Notes: generated by a model not told the origin, from the letters alone. A stretch of 64,000 bases of DNA from Megaleporinus macrocephalus (GCA_021613375.1 CM038721.1:2878486-2942485), one strand, 5' to 3'; positions 33,663 through 46,099 are shown, numbered from the stretch's first letter. Numbers and translations: made by a program.

Positions 33663-34499
33663 GTCCAACCGAACAGGCTCTGGATCTTGTGTGAGAATTC
33701 GACTGATCTGTTGTGTTTTTAAAATGTTATAAATGCAAAACAATTCCAAGGCAACTCGATTGAAGCTGTGCTATTTTAAAATCTAATGAAACTTAAGGTT
33801 GCATCTCAGTTGGGAGTATGCACCACCAGGAGGTAGTTAGCCTACTTGCAGTGTATTTTTTTATTTAGGTGATACACCCTCGAGATCCTCCTGCTTAATA
33901 TTCCTAATGATTTGGGAAATACGTTTTAACCCTGTGAAGTTCCAGCGAATGTTAAGCTTAGAATTTTTTTTTGTCTTATATTTGCAAATTTACCAACACA
34001 CAGTATGAACATTACCTCAGCAGAAATTCAGGAAGGGCTGAGTCGGAGCTTTACAGTTCCAGTGAATAGACTGCACGCTCCAGTGATGAGACTGGAGCTT
34101 TAGTCTTGTAGGTCATGTGCGGCTTGAGCTTCTCTCCACCTAAGACTGTTGTAAGGCGAGAAAAAGACTGTAATGTCATCACTCGGAGCTCATAAGTGCA
34201 GTTTTAGCCCCTTAAAATCCAGGTTTAATTTTTTTATATTAATCTTAATTATTGAACGACGATTTTGATTTATTTCACATTTGCCAAATAAATCATGTGA
34301 CTATGAGTAGAATATAGTAGTGTTTTCTTGATGTTTTATCCAGGAGGGTGGTTTTACAGTGGAGAAATCAGATGCGTGCCTATATCTGATCAAAGAGATG
34401 CTATAACAGTGGTATTAGACAGTAAACAGACATAAGGAGCCTATGCATGTTGACCAGTGTATTCTGTATTTGACCTCTTTAGTTTAGTCTTTTTATATT
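33663..34499. other. Intergenic, no gene seen
   Basis: AT-rich; no supported feature. Confidence 0.45.
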
Positions 34500-35335
34500 A
34501 CAACATAAGCAATAAGACAAAAGACTAAACATATAAACCATAAGACTAAACATACAAGACCAAAGGTTTGAACATATAAGCCTTGAGACTAAACATGTGA
34601 ACCATACAACTAAACATATAAGCCATAAGACTAAATATTAAACATATAAACCATAAGACTAAACATCTAAGACTAAAGACTAAACATAAAAGCCATAAGA
34701 CTAAACATATAAGCCATGAGACTAAACATAAAAGCCATAAGACTAAACATATAAGACTAAAAACTAAACATAAAAGCCATAAGACTAAAGATATAATGCA
34801 TAAAACGAAACATATATAACTGAAAACTAAACATAAAAGCCATAAGATTAAAGACTAAACATATAAGCCTTAAGACTAACGACTAAACATATGAACCATA
34901 CAACTAAAGATATAAGACTAAAGACTAAATATTTAATTCATAAAACTAAACATATAGGACTAAAGGCTAAACATATAACCCATGAAACTAAACATATAAA
35001 ACTAAACATATAACCCATAAAACTAAACATATAAGACTAAAGACTAAACATATGAACCATACAACTAAAGATAAAAGACTAAATATTTAATAAAAATATT
35101 TAAAGGCTAAACATATAACCCATGAAACTTAACATATAAAACTAAACATATAACCCATAAAACTAAACATATAAGACTAAAGACTAAACATATGAACCAT
35201 ACAACTAAAGATAAAAGACTAAATATTTAATAAAAATATTTAAAGGCTAAACATATAACCCATGAAACTTAACATATAAAACTAAACATATAACCCATAA
35301 AACTAAACATATAAGTCATAAGACTAATACAACAT
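34500..35335. repeat. AT-rich minisatellite (ACTAAACATATAAGCCATAA-type units)
   Basis: Degenerate units of about 15-35 bp built from GACTAAACATATAA and CCATAA(G/A)ACTAA blocks. A 140-bp segment is tandemly duplicated almost perfectly (35041-35180 and 35181-35320). Confidence 0.95.
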
Positions 35336-35531
35336 ACAACCTATATAGCTCTGTATGGAGCAGAAGCAGATGGAGTCTGGATTTCAGTCATTCGTTGGCA
35401 GTTGGATGAAATTCTGACTGATGTTTCTCAGAAATGGAATGTGATGAATGTTACAGTGGACTGTGAATTGTGTTTGTGGGTTGTACTACAATAAACCACA
35501 TTAACAGCATTTATCTCCTTTATCTTTCCAG

Positions 35532-36170
35532 AACCTGGATGACCCTGGTGTCCATCTGATTGGCAGCCAAGTCCCTGACCTCATCCTTCAATCTTGGAGA
35601 CCAGCGGCTTGACCCCTAAACCTGATGACAGGTCCTGGCTAACACATAATGGACAATCGAGTCAATACGACTATTCAGAGGACATACCAGTGTCTTTGGT
35701 TCTGGTACCTAAATGTGGTGACAATCTGAAAGTGGATCAGTGTACAGCTGTATCTGTGATGTGTGTCTCTCTGCCCGGAAGCCTGTCTGACGAGATACGT
35801 GCCTTAATGTGTGAACTGTTTACGATGAAAGAGTAGAGTGTCTATTAATAGACTTTACTGTACAGTGTTAATGAACGCGCCAGTCATTTCTGTTCGGCTG
35901 TTTTAAATGTGTTTTTAATGTCTCTGTGGCTAAATGAAATCTACGTCCTTCCATGATGAACATTATCTCCATTACAAGTCGTCTTTTTCACTGAGGGATC
36001 TCACTCATACAGGAAATGGTGCTCTTTGCTTAATAATCAGGTTATTATTCTGCCACATGTGCCACGAGGAGCTGAAACTTCTCCGGGCCCATCTTTAGCA
36101 GCGTGATTCGTCCTTTGTACTCAACCATGTATGAAATGGAATCAATAAACTTGTGCAATATGAAATTGAC
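35532..36170 (+). ncRNA. Candidate terminal exon with poly(A) signal
   Basis: A good acceptor (TTTATCTTTCCAG ending at 35531) opens about 620 bp of complex, low-repeat sequence that ends near an AATAAA at 36144-36149. This looks like a last exon of a plus-strand transcript, most economically the mir-9 host, although a separate gene is possible. One frame is open from about 35579 to TAG at 35834-35836 (about 85 codons, including SGLTPKPDDRSW and LPGSLSDEIRALMCELFTMK). It has no methionine start near its head, would need a splice entry, and matches nothing I know. A 77-codon frame on the minus strand (36045-36278) is likewise unsupported. Confidence 0.35.
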
Positions 36171-36370
36171 ATTTAAGAGCCGAGTGTTTATTTCCAGGGA
36201 TTCCAGCAAGCTTATAGTCGCAGAACCATTTGTCCTACAGTTTGTGCGGAATCGGAGAACATCCTGAAGTCGTTTCATTTTCAGTCAATATGGACCAGAA
36301 GCTGTTCGTTATTCAGCATCAGGAAAAAAGCAAAGAACATATTTAACAAAGAGTCTAAATAATAAAGAGT

Positions 36371-39166
36371 AGTGTTTAGTACGGTGGTGTAGTGGTTAGT
36401 ATGGTGGTGTAGTGGTTAGTATGGTGGTGTAGTGGTTTGTACGGTGGTGTAGTGGTTAGTATGGTGGTGTAGTGGTTAGTATGGTGGTGTAGTGGTTAGT
36501 ATGGTGGTGTAGTGGTTAGTACGGTGGTGTAGTGGTTAGTATGGTGGTGTAGTGGTTAGTACGGTGGTGTAGTGGTTAGTATGGTGGTGTAGTGGTTAGT
36601 ACGGTGGTGTAGTGGTTAGTATGGTGGTGTAGTGGTTAGTATGGTGGTGTAGTGGTTAGTATGGTGGTGTAGTGGTCAGTACGGTGGTGTAGTGGTCAGT
36701 ATGGTGGTGTAGTGGTCAGTATGGTGGTGTAGTGGTTAGTATGGTGGTGTAGTGGTTAGTACAGTAGTGTAGTGGTTAGTACAGTGGTGTAGTGGTTAGT
36801 ACGGTGGTGTAGTGGTTAGTACGGTGGTGTAGTGGTTAGTACAGTGGTGTAGTGGTTAGTACGGTGGTGTAGTGGTTAGTATGGTGGTGTAGTGGTCAGT
36901 ATGGTGGTGTAGTGGTTAGTACAGTGGTGTAGTGGTTAGTAAGGTGGTGTAGTGGTTAGTACGGTGGTGTAGTGGTTAGTATGGTGGTGTAGTGGTCAGT
37001 ACGGTGGTGTAGTGGTTAGTACGGTGGTGTAGTGGTCAGTACGGTGGTGTAGTGGTTAGTACGGTGGTGTAGAGGTTAGTACGGTGGTGTATTGGTTAGT
37101 ATGGTGGTGTAGTGGTCAGTATGGTGGTGTAGTGGTTAGTATGGTGGTGTAGTGGTCAGTATGGTGGTGTAGTGGTTAGTACGGTGGTGTAGTGGTTAAT
37201 ACGGTGGTGTAGTGCTTAGTATGGTGGTGTAGTGGTCAGTACAGTGGTGTAGTGGTTAGTACGGTGGTGTAGTGGTTAGTACGGTGGTGTAGTGGTCAGT
37301 ACGGTGGTGTAGTGGTTAGTGCGGTGGTGTAGTGGTTAGTACGGTGGTGTAGTTAGTACAGTGGTGTAGTAGTTAGTACGGTGGTGTAGTGGTCAGTATG
37401 GTGGTGTAGTGGTCAGTATGGTGGTGTAGTGGTCAGCACGGTGGTGTAGTGGTTAGTATGGTGGTGTAGTGGTTAGTACGGTGGTGTAGTGGTTAGTACG
37501 ATGGTGTAGTGGTTAGTATGGTGGTGTAGTGGTTACTATGGTAATGTAGTTAGTACAGTGGTGTAGTGGTTAGTACGGTGGCGTAGTGGTCAGTACGGTG
37601 GTATAGTGCTTAGTATGGTGGTGTAGTGGTCAGTACGGTGGTGCAGTGGTTAGTACGGTGGTGTAGTGGTTAGTACGGTGGTGTAGTGGTCAGTATGGTG
37701 GTTTAGTGGTTAGTACGGTGGTGTAGTGGTTAGTACGGTGGTGTAGTGGTTAGTATGGTGGTGTAGTGGTCAGTACAATGGTGTAGTGGTTAGTACGGTG
37801 GTGTAGTGGTTAGTACGGTGGTGTAGTTAGTACAGTGGTGTAGTAGTTAGTACGGTGGTGTAGTGGTCAGTATGGTGGTGTAGTGGTCAGTACGGTGGTG
37901 TAGTGGTTAGCACGGTGGTGTAGTGGTCAGCACGGTGGTGTAGTGGTTAGTACGGTGGTGTAGTGGTTACTATGGTGGTGTAGTTAGTACAGTGGTGTGG
38001 TTAGTATGGTGGTGTAGTGGTTACTATGGTGGTGTAGTTAGTACAGTGGTGTGGTTAGTATGGTGGTGTAGTGGTTAGTATGGTGATGTAGTGGTTAGTA
38101 CGGTGGTGTAGTGGTCAGCACGGTGGTGTAGTGGTTAGTATGGTGGTGTAGTAGTTAGTATGGTGGTGTAGTGGTTACTATGGTGGTGTAGTTAGTACAG
38201 TGGTGTGGTTAGTATGGTGGTGTAGTGGTTAGTATGGTGGTGTAGTGGTCAGTATGGTGGTGTAGTGGTCAGTACGGTGGTGTAGTGGTTAGTACGATGG
38301 TGTAGTGGTTAGTATGGTGGTGTAGTGGTTACTATGGTGGTGTAGTTAGTACAGTGGTGTGGTTAGTATGGTGGTGTAGTGGTTACTATGGTGGTGTAGT
38401 TAGTACAGTGGTGTGGTTAGTATGGTGGTGTAGTGGTTAGTATGGTGGTGTAGTGGTCAGTATGGTGGTGTAGTGGTCAGTACGGTGGTGTAGTGGTTAG
38501 TATGGTGATGTAGTGGTTAGTACGGTGGTGTAGTGGTCAGTACGGTGGTGTAGTGGTTAGTATGGTGGTGTAGTAGTTAGTATGGTGGTGTAGTGGTCAG
38601 TATGGTGGTGTAGTAGTTAGTATGGTGGTGTAGTGGTTAGTATGGTGGTGTAGTGGTTAGTATGGTGGTGTAGTGGTTAGTATGATGGTGTAGTGGTTAG
38701 TATGGTGGTGTAGTTGTTAGTATGGTGGTGTAGTGGTCAGTACGGTGGTGTAGTGGTCAGCACGGTGGTGTAGTGGTTAGTATGGTGGTGTAGTGGTCAG
38801 TATGGTGGTGTAGTAGTTAGTACGGTGGTGTAGTGGTTAGTATGGTGGTGTAGTGGTCAGTATGGTGGTGTAGTAGTTAGTACGGTGGTGTAGTGGTTAG
38901 TATGGTGGTGTAGTGGTTAGTATGGTGGTGTAGTGGTCAGCACGGTGGTGTAGTTGTTAGTATGGTGGTGTGGTGGTCAGTACGGTGGTGTAGTGGTTAG
39001 TATGGTGGTGTAGTGGTCAGCACGGTGGTGTAGTTGTTAGTATGGTGGTGTAGTGGTTAGTACGGTGGTGTAGTGGTTAGTATGGTGGTGTAGTGGTTAG
39101 TATGGTGGTGTAGTGGTTAGTACGGTGGTGTAGTGGTTAGTATGGTGGTGTAGTGGTTAGTATGGT
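36371..39166 (+). repeat. 20-bp minisatellite array, about 140 copies, derived from a SINE head
   Basis: The unit is A(C/T)GGTGGTGTAGTGGTTAGT. C/T and T/C variants, 14-bp shortened units (GTAGTTAGTACAGTG) and higher-order blocks such as GTTACTATGGTGGTGTAG are interspersed. The unit contains TGGTGTAGTGG, a match to the Pol III A box. The array runs directly into the rest of a SINE at 39160, so it arose by expansion of that element's 5' end. Confidence 0.97.
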
Positions 39167-39385
39167 CAGCACTCCTCACAGTAAGATGATCTGGGTTGGA
39201 TTCCCGGTCCGGGGGGTTCTGTGTGGAGTGTGTATGGTCTCTCTGTGTTTGAGTGGGTTCCTCCAGGTACTCCGGTTTCCTCCCACAGTCCAAACACATG
39301 CAGGTTAGGATCCTCACTCTAAACTGATTGTAGGTGTGAGATTTGTGTGAGTGTGAGTGTGTCTTGGCCATGAATGGATATTCAG
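39160..39385 (+). mobile_element. SINE body following the 20-bp array
   Basis: Immediately after the last 20-bp unit come GTCAGCACTCCTCACAGTAA, a B-box-like GGGTTGGATTCCC, and the typical teleost SINE segments TGTGTGGAGTGTGTATGG, CTCCGGTTTCCTCCCACAG and ACACATGCAGGTTAGG. The 3' portion is truncated near 39370. Confidence 0.8.
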
Positions 39386-39569
39386 TGAGGTTGAGGCCTG
39401 GATTCTGTGGTGGTCAGTCTATTGATAGCAGAACAGGAACAGCAGCAGGTTTATTTAATTGGAAAAACTGCTTCTATATAAGTCAATAACAAATACAGCA
39501 TTTCAAAACATATTTACTATTGTCCAGAAGTCTAAGGGCACCTAAGCTGATTGTTTGAAAGCCTTTTCA

Positions 39570-39686
39570 ATAAGTGTGTGTTCACCAGTAAGAACAGCAG
39601 ATCTGATTAGAGCAGATGTAAATAATCAGACATACAATACAAAGTAACATGAATATGTTATTGTGAGAGAAGTAGATCAGATCTTG
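39570..39686 (+). repeat. Dispersed repeat, copy 2 (partner at 33546-33662)
   Basis: The second copy of the 113-bp repeat, with a handful of substitutions. The pair flanks the 34.5-39.4 kb repeat-rich interval. Confidence 0.85.
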
Positions 39687-40495
39687 ATCCAGTTTGAAGA
39701 ACAAAGTTAGGTTCCAGATTTCTCCTGGACGCCCCAGACATTGTATGAATGTGTTCAGTTCCTTCAGCAGCAAATCTTGATTTAGCTTAATGAAGTACTG
39801 AGCAGCCAAAGCAGGTATTAGATGAGAACTGATAATAATACTGGGTTGTTTAGGAGAAGCTCGGAAAGGGTTAAATAAACACACTGACGTATGTACTTAC
39901 TCTATTAATACTACTTAAATATTTCAGATGGAATAACATCCCCTTGCAACTTTTGCACAGTCCCGTCTATTTGCATTGATATCTGTGTGCATCTTAAATA
40001 TAGATCAAAGCCATTAATTGCCTGTTTCATTTAATAAAGTTGGTGTGCTCTGGTTGCACCATTTGACTTGCTGACTTAGACACCCATAGAAACCTTAGTT
40101 CTTTAACTGGAGTTTAACATAAATATACATTATTATAACTGAAACTTTTTATGCTTCTCCTGAGGTGGTTGTACCACATAACATGGACTGACAAACTAAA
40201 CCATTCTAATACAAATAACTCAAAATATCATTTTTCAGAATTTTCATTTTTCAGCCCTTTAATGTCAGTTGTGCTGCCTGACATTTGAGTATGTAACATT
40301 TAAGGGGTGTGGACAAACGTTTCTCAGCGAGTGGAGTTTTAAAGTTTCCTTTTTCTGCAACTTTTTAAACCTGAAATCATTTTATTTCACATTGTATGTA
40401 CCAAAACTAACTTTTTCATACTTTACATTATGAGTATATATGGTTAGATGGTTGCACCACTTGACAGAATATACAGTATATATTTATATGAACAC
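39687..40495. other. Intergenic, no gene seen
   Basis: AT-rich sequence with short frames, no recognised element. Confidence 0.45.
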
Positions 40496-40572
40496 TTTTT
40501 GTTCCACCTTAAACGGTGCTGTGGTTCCTTTCTGGCGTCTGTGCGAGCTGCAGTGTTTAAGGTGGAACATTA
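40496..40572. mobile_element. Short inverted-repeat MITE
   Basis: TTCCACCTTAAACGGTGCTG on the left is mirrored by CAGTGTTTAAGGTGGAAC on the right, about 30 bp apart, forming a hairpin-like element. Confidence 0.55.
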
Positions 40573-40726
40573 GATGAAGAATGTGGAGAAGAGGAACTTC
40601 AGGCTGGTTTAAAGATGAACATGGAGCTCTGACAGTTGGGTTGTTTGTTGGGAAGGAATGAAAAGTGGCGACGTTCCCTTCACAGCCTGGAACGCTGGAT
40701 TTCTCCACCACCGTTCTGGTTGCTGG

Positions 40727-41885
40727 TTGGTGTTGTGGTGGTGTGTAAATGTTCTGGTTGCTGGTTGGTGTTGTGGTTGTGTGTAAATGTTCTGGTTGTT
40801 GTTGTGGTTGTGTGTAAATGTTCTGGTTGCTGGTTGGTGTTGTGGTGGTGTGTAAATGTTCTGGTTGCTGGTTGTTGTTGTGGTTGTGTGTAAATGTTCT
40901 GGTTGCTGGTTGTTGTTGTGGTTGTGTGTAAATGTTCTGGTTGCTGGTTGTTGTTGTGGTTGTGTGTAAATGTTCTGGTTGCTGGTTGTTGTTGTGGTTG
41001 TGTGTAAATGTTCTGGTTGCTGGTTGTTGTTGTGGTTGTGTGTAAATGTTCTGGTTGCTGGTTGTTGTTGTGGTTGTGTGTAAATGTTCTGGTTCGTGTT
41101 GTGGTTGTGTGTAAATGTTCTTGTTGCTGTTTGGTGTTGAGATTGTGTGTAAATGTTCTGGTTACTGGTTGGTGTTGTGGTTGTGTGTAAATGTTCTGGT
41201 TGGTGTTGTGGTTGTGTGTAAATGTTCTGGTTGGTGTTGTGGTTGTGTGTAAATGTTCTGGTTACTGGTTGGTGTTGTGGTTGTGTGTAAATGTTCTGGT
41301 TGCTGGTTGGTGTTGTGGTTGTGTGTAAATGTTCTGGTTGCTGGTTGGTGTTGTGGTTGTGTGTAAATGTTCTGGTTGGTGTTGTGGTTGTGTGTAAATG
41401 TTCTGGTTACTGGTTGTTGTTGTTGTGTGTAAATGTTCTGGTTGCTGGTTGGTGTTGTGGTTGTGTGTAAATGTTCTGGTTACTGGTTGTTGTTGTTGTG
41501 ATTAAATGTTCTGGTTGGTGTTGTGGTTGTGTGTAAATGTTCTGGTTGCTGGTTGGTGTTGTGGTTGTCTGTAAATGTTCTGGTTGCTGGTTGTTGTTGT
41601 GGTTGTGTGTAAATGTTCTGGTTGCTGGTTGGTGTTGTGGTGGTGTGTAAATGTTCTGGTTGCTGGTTGGTGTTGTGGTTGTGTGTAAATGTTCTGGTTG
41701 CTGGTTGTTGTTGTGGTTGTGTGTAAATGTTCTGGTTGCTGGTTGGTGTTGTGGTTGTGTGTAAATGTTCTGGTTGCTGGTTGGTGTTGTGGTTGTGTAT
41801 AAATGTTCTGGTTGCTGGTTGTTGTTGTGGTTGTGTGTAAATGTTCTGGTTGCTGGTTGTTGTGGTTGTATGTAAATGTTGGGGG
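40727..41885. repeat. 38-bp minisatellite array (about 30 copies)
   Basis: Units contain GTGTGTAAATGTTCTGGTTG, CTGGTTG(G/T)TGTTGTGGT. Shortened units lack the CTGGTTG block, so lengths are about 28-38 bp. Open frames on either strand (for example TQPQHQPATRTFTH repeats on minus) are by-products. Confidence 0.97.
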
Positions 41886-42089
41886 TGTAAATATTAAGGA
41901 GTCTATTACGTAGCAGTTAAGGCTTTTGAGCTCAGTTTGCTTTATTGTCCCTGAGAAAGAAAACAAATAACAAAAACTCTACAAATCAAACAAAGAACCT
42001 GCTGCTGTTCTTAGAACAATGGGCTGACCACCCCTGAGGTCAGACCTCAACATCGCTGAATGTGTTTTGGGGTTATTTTTGGGATTGGG

Positions 42090-42585
42090 GTTTGCGGGGG
42101 TATCAGTCTAAGCAGAGAAACCCAGACATCCCTTTCCCCAGCCACCTCCTCTAGTTCCTCCAGGGGGATAACGAGGCGTTCCCAGGCCAGCCGAAAGACA
42201 TAATCCCTCCGGGAGGCATCCTAACCAGATGCCTGAACCACCTCAGCTGGTTCCTCTTGATGTGGAGAAGTAGCGGGTCGACTCTGACCCATATAATCGA
42301 GCTCCTCACCCTATGTCTAAAGGTGAGACCCGACACTGCATGGAGAAAACTCATTTCAGCAGCTTGTATCCGCGATCTCGTTGTTTCGGTCCCTACCATA
42401 GACTGACCGGTAAACCGAGAGCTTTGCTTTTTGGCTCAGCTCTCTCTTCACCAGGACAGACCAGTACAGAGCCTGCATCACTGCAGACACTACGCTAATC
42501 CGCCTGTCAACCTTCTGCTCTATCCTTCCTTCCCTCACTTGTGAACAAGACCCCAAGATACTTAAACTACTCCACTTGAGGCAGG
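42090..42585 (-). pseudogene. Non-LTR retrotransposon ORF2 C-terminal fragment
   Basis: On the minus strand the sequence encodes RIQAAEMSFLHAVSGLTFRH, VDPLLLHIKRNQLRWFRHLV and RMPPGGIMS. Upstream it encodes KRELSQKAKLSVYRSVY. These are the familiar region after the reverse transcriptase in jockey/L2-type fish LINEs. Frameshifts and missing segments show it is dead. Confidence 0.8.
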
Positions 42586-43879
42586 AGATTGGGTGACTGT
42601 ATTGTGTCCCAAGACATGTAGTCAGGTGAATTAGAGTCGCTAAGTTGCCTCCTTAAAGTCTGAGCACCAGCTAATATGAAAACATCAAACATATGACTAC
42701 AGTGTAGTTTGAGGTCCTAACTTCTGATTATTAAAAGTCAGAAAATGTTTTATTGTTTACAAAGTCAAGAAATATGGCTTGAAAGACTGTTTAGCTGATG
42801 CACAGTGACAGAAAGGTGGTGTTGTTTTTGGCTGCAGTAATTGAATGTACAGTGGACCCCCGTACACAAACAACCCAAAGACCCCCAAATATCCAGAAAG
42901 TGACTAAACCTGTCAACTTTAAACAAACACATTGGAAAAGAACCGTTCTCTCACTCCGTCATCTGCAGATCATCTCAGTCTGAAGATTATCACTATGGGA
43001 CGTAGACTTACACGACGACTGGATCTTAAGTCTGGATCTGTTCAACAATATGGGCGTGTAAACCAGTGAGAGGAGTTCAAGAGCCTCCGTGTACGTGGAG
43101 GTAAACCAGGTAAGCTCAGTTACTGAGCCTGCTTTAGCTGATGTTAGCTAACGTTAGCTTCACTTGCTAAGTTCGGTGGTTCAGGTTATGCTAAGCTAAC
43201 ATAGCTGAGTTATGAAGATTTATAGAGTCGTATGAGAGCGAGTTCCACTTTAATCATATTTACTACAATAACTGTACCTCTATATCTGAGTGTAGCTGGT
43301 TGCTAGGCTGGTTGCTAGGCTGTGGTCATGAGTAATGTTGGTTGTTTAGCTAGATACTGTTTACACTCAGGATGAGCTGCCGTTGTGGGTGTGGTTTGAC
43401 TAAAAGTATCAGAACTAAATGATATGGTGGTCTAAAAGTATCAGGACTAAATGATATGGTGGTCTATTTCTACATTACAGCTCTTTCACATTCAAATTCA
43501 GAAATATCATCAGAATCTGAAGAAGCAGCTCTGGAACGTTCTCAGTCCCAGTCAGTCATAGTGCTGTTGTACCGCAGCGCTGTTCACTGTTGTCCACCAG
43601 TGACATCACACGGTAGCGTTTTGCATCTATTTTAAAGTAAATTAAGCAGCAAATTTTATTCTAAGTCATGTTTATATATTTTCAGTATCTAAAACAATGT
43701 GAAATCACCAGAGGGGTCCATAAGTGGTGCTTAGCCTTAATGTGTGTGATTATGTGTCTGTCTGCTACACACTTACAAAAAAATAGATTTGCAATTATTT
43801 GTAAATACAGTCTTATAAGTTCTTGACTTTTTATCATTTATATTGTATATACTGTACTGTTTATTTATCTACTTTTTGT
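42586..43879. other. Intergenic; SINE-like scrap near 42600-42660
   Basis: CCAAGACATGTAGTCAGGTG near 42610 matches the mid-part of the common SINE. Around 43390-43460 there is a short duplicated segment (TAAAAGTATCAG/AACTAAATGATATGGTGG). No gene. Confidence 0.45.
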
Positions 43880-43980
43880 TCTGAGTGCCTTGCTCTCCCT
43901 TTGCTGCTGTAACTCCCTACTGTGGCACTAATAAAGGATTATCTTATCTTACCTTATCTTATCTTTTCTTATCTTATCTG
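43880..43980 (+). mobile_element. LINE-like 3' end with (TTATC)n tail
   Basis: TGAGTGCCTTGCTCTCCCTT, then a CACTAATAAAGGATTATC junction, then TTATC repeats: a 3'-truncated LINE copy. Confidence 0.65.
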
Positions 43981-44120
43981 TATATCTGCCCTGTAATGGA
44001 CTGGCAGCCTGTTCAGGGTGTTTCCTGCCTTCGTCCCTCTGATTGCTTTGGATGGGGTCCACCTCACCCCAACACCCAGAAGGATAAGTAAGCGGCCTGG
44101 AAAATGAACGAATGAATGCT
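43981..44120 (+). mobile_element. SINE 3' portion
   Basis: TGTAATGGACTGGCAGCCTG, TCAGGGTGTTTCCTGCC and GATAAGTAAGCGGCCTGG then GAAAATGAACGAATGAATG, the standard tail of the SINE family whose head is expanded at 36.4-39.2 kb. Confidence 0.7.
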
Positions 44121-44189
44121 AATTCTATCCTATGAGCAGTGAAGTATACTGAAAAACCTGTACAACACTGACTACTTGATTTTCCTCCG

Positions 44190-44515
44190 TTATTATCAAC
44201 CGCTTTGCAGGACCAGAGAAATGACGTGGATGAAAAATGAAACGAGTCACTGCCTTTCGCTTATCCTACGAGCTTCACTCGACTGTAAGAGGTGAACAGT
44301 TTTAATGGCGCTGTCTCGTCTTCCTGATTACAACTGCCCTCTCTAAGGAGTCTCTGGGCTCCAAGCTGAGGAGTGTCAGATGAGAGCAGAAGACATTTCT
44401 GTTTCTTTTTACAGAAAACGACTGTTGGGGGGATTGACAGTCTGTAAGCTTGTCCTCATTGTGATTAGCATGCTGAGGAAATTGAAGACTAAGCCACAGG
44501 TCAACGCAACTTCAT
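44190..44515. promoter_or_regulatory. Candidate conserved non-coding block
   Basis: A complex, low-repeat island (for example AACGAGTCACTGCC, GATTACAACTGCCC, TGATTAGCATGCTGAGG) between repeats. No exon signals. Confidence 0.3.
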
Positions 44516-44563
44516 AACCTTTTACATGTATGCCATATACAAATGTATGCCATATACATATAT

Positions 44564-45244
<681 letters not shown>

Positions 45245-45321
45245 TAGGTGCACCTCCTTGTCTCTCTAATCACTGTCCATTGTTTCAGCTCCACTGACCA
45301 TAGCACCTTGTAGTTCTACAC

Positions 45322-45775
45322 TTACAGACTGTAGTTCATCTGATTCTCTGTATACTTTTTTACTCTGTTCTTTAATGATCAGGACCCCCACAGGACCACC
45401 ACAGAGCAGATACTATTTGGGTGGCGGATCATTCTCTCACAGCAGCATAGTGTGGGACACAAACTGTGCAGCAGCAGATGAGCTACTGTCTCTGACTTTA
45501 CATCTACAAGGTGGACCAGCAAGTAGTAGGAGTGTCTAATAGAGTGGACAGTGAGTGGACACAGTTTTTAAACACTTCAGCAGCAGCACTGCTGTGTCTG
45601 ATCCACTCACACCAGCACAGCACACGCCAACACACAACCATGTCAATGTCACTGCAGTGCTGAGAATGATCCACCTCCCTAATAGTACCTGCTCTGTGGT
45701 GGTCCTGTGGGGGTCCTGACCACTAAAGAACAGAGTAATAAAGTATACAGAGAAACAGATGGACTGATAGTTGAA
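45322..45775. mobile_element. Fold-back DNA element with about 90-bp inverted arms
   Basis: The left arm (45350-45447) contains TACTCTGTTCTTTA, CAGGACCCCCACAGGACCAC and GGATCATTCTC. The right arm (45661-45752) contains the complements GAATGATCC, GTGGTCCTGTGGGGGTCCTG and TAAAGAACAGAGTA. The middle is non-coding. A common non-autonomous teleost transposon type. Confidence 0.75.
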
Positions 45776-46099
45776 GTGGACTGGACTGGAGACAGAAGGG
45801 CTGATTTGAGGTCTCGGAGTGTCAGTGTGTTGGGGAGGGGGCTTGGCTCCAGTCTCCTGAGGGCTGACCACATGTGCCCAGGGGCCAGGGGTCATTAACA
45901 TTAGTTCAAGTGGGCTTGTCCAGCTATTCCCTAATGGCTAATCGAGTGAGCTGAGTTAACAGGAAACGACACGACTTTCTCACAATAACATATGATTCCT
46001 CCCTCAGATATAACGAGTCAATAACAAGTAAACAAACAACAAACAAAACAACAACCAAACATATAGATTATTAAAATGACTTACTAACAATTTTTACAC

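Noticed and set aside
41502..41966. 154-codon minus-strand frame rich in Thr, Gln, Asn
   Set aside because: Direct translation of the 38-bp minisatellite.
42090..42585. Host gene with reverse-transcriptase-like motifs
   Set aside because: Frameshifted, truncated and typical of fish LINE ORF2 remnants; no intact domain.
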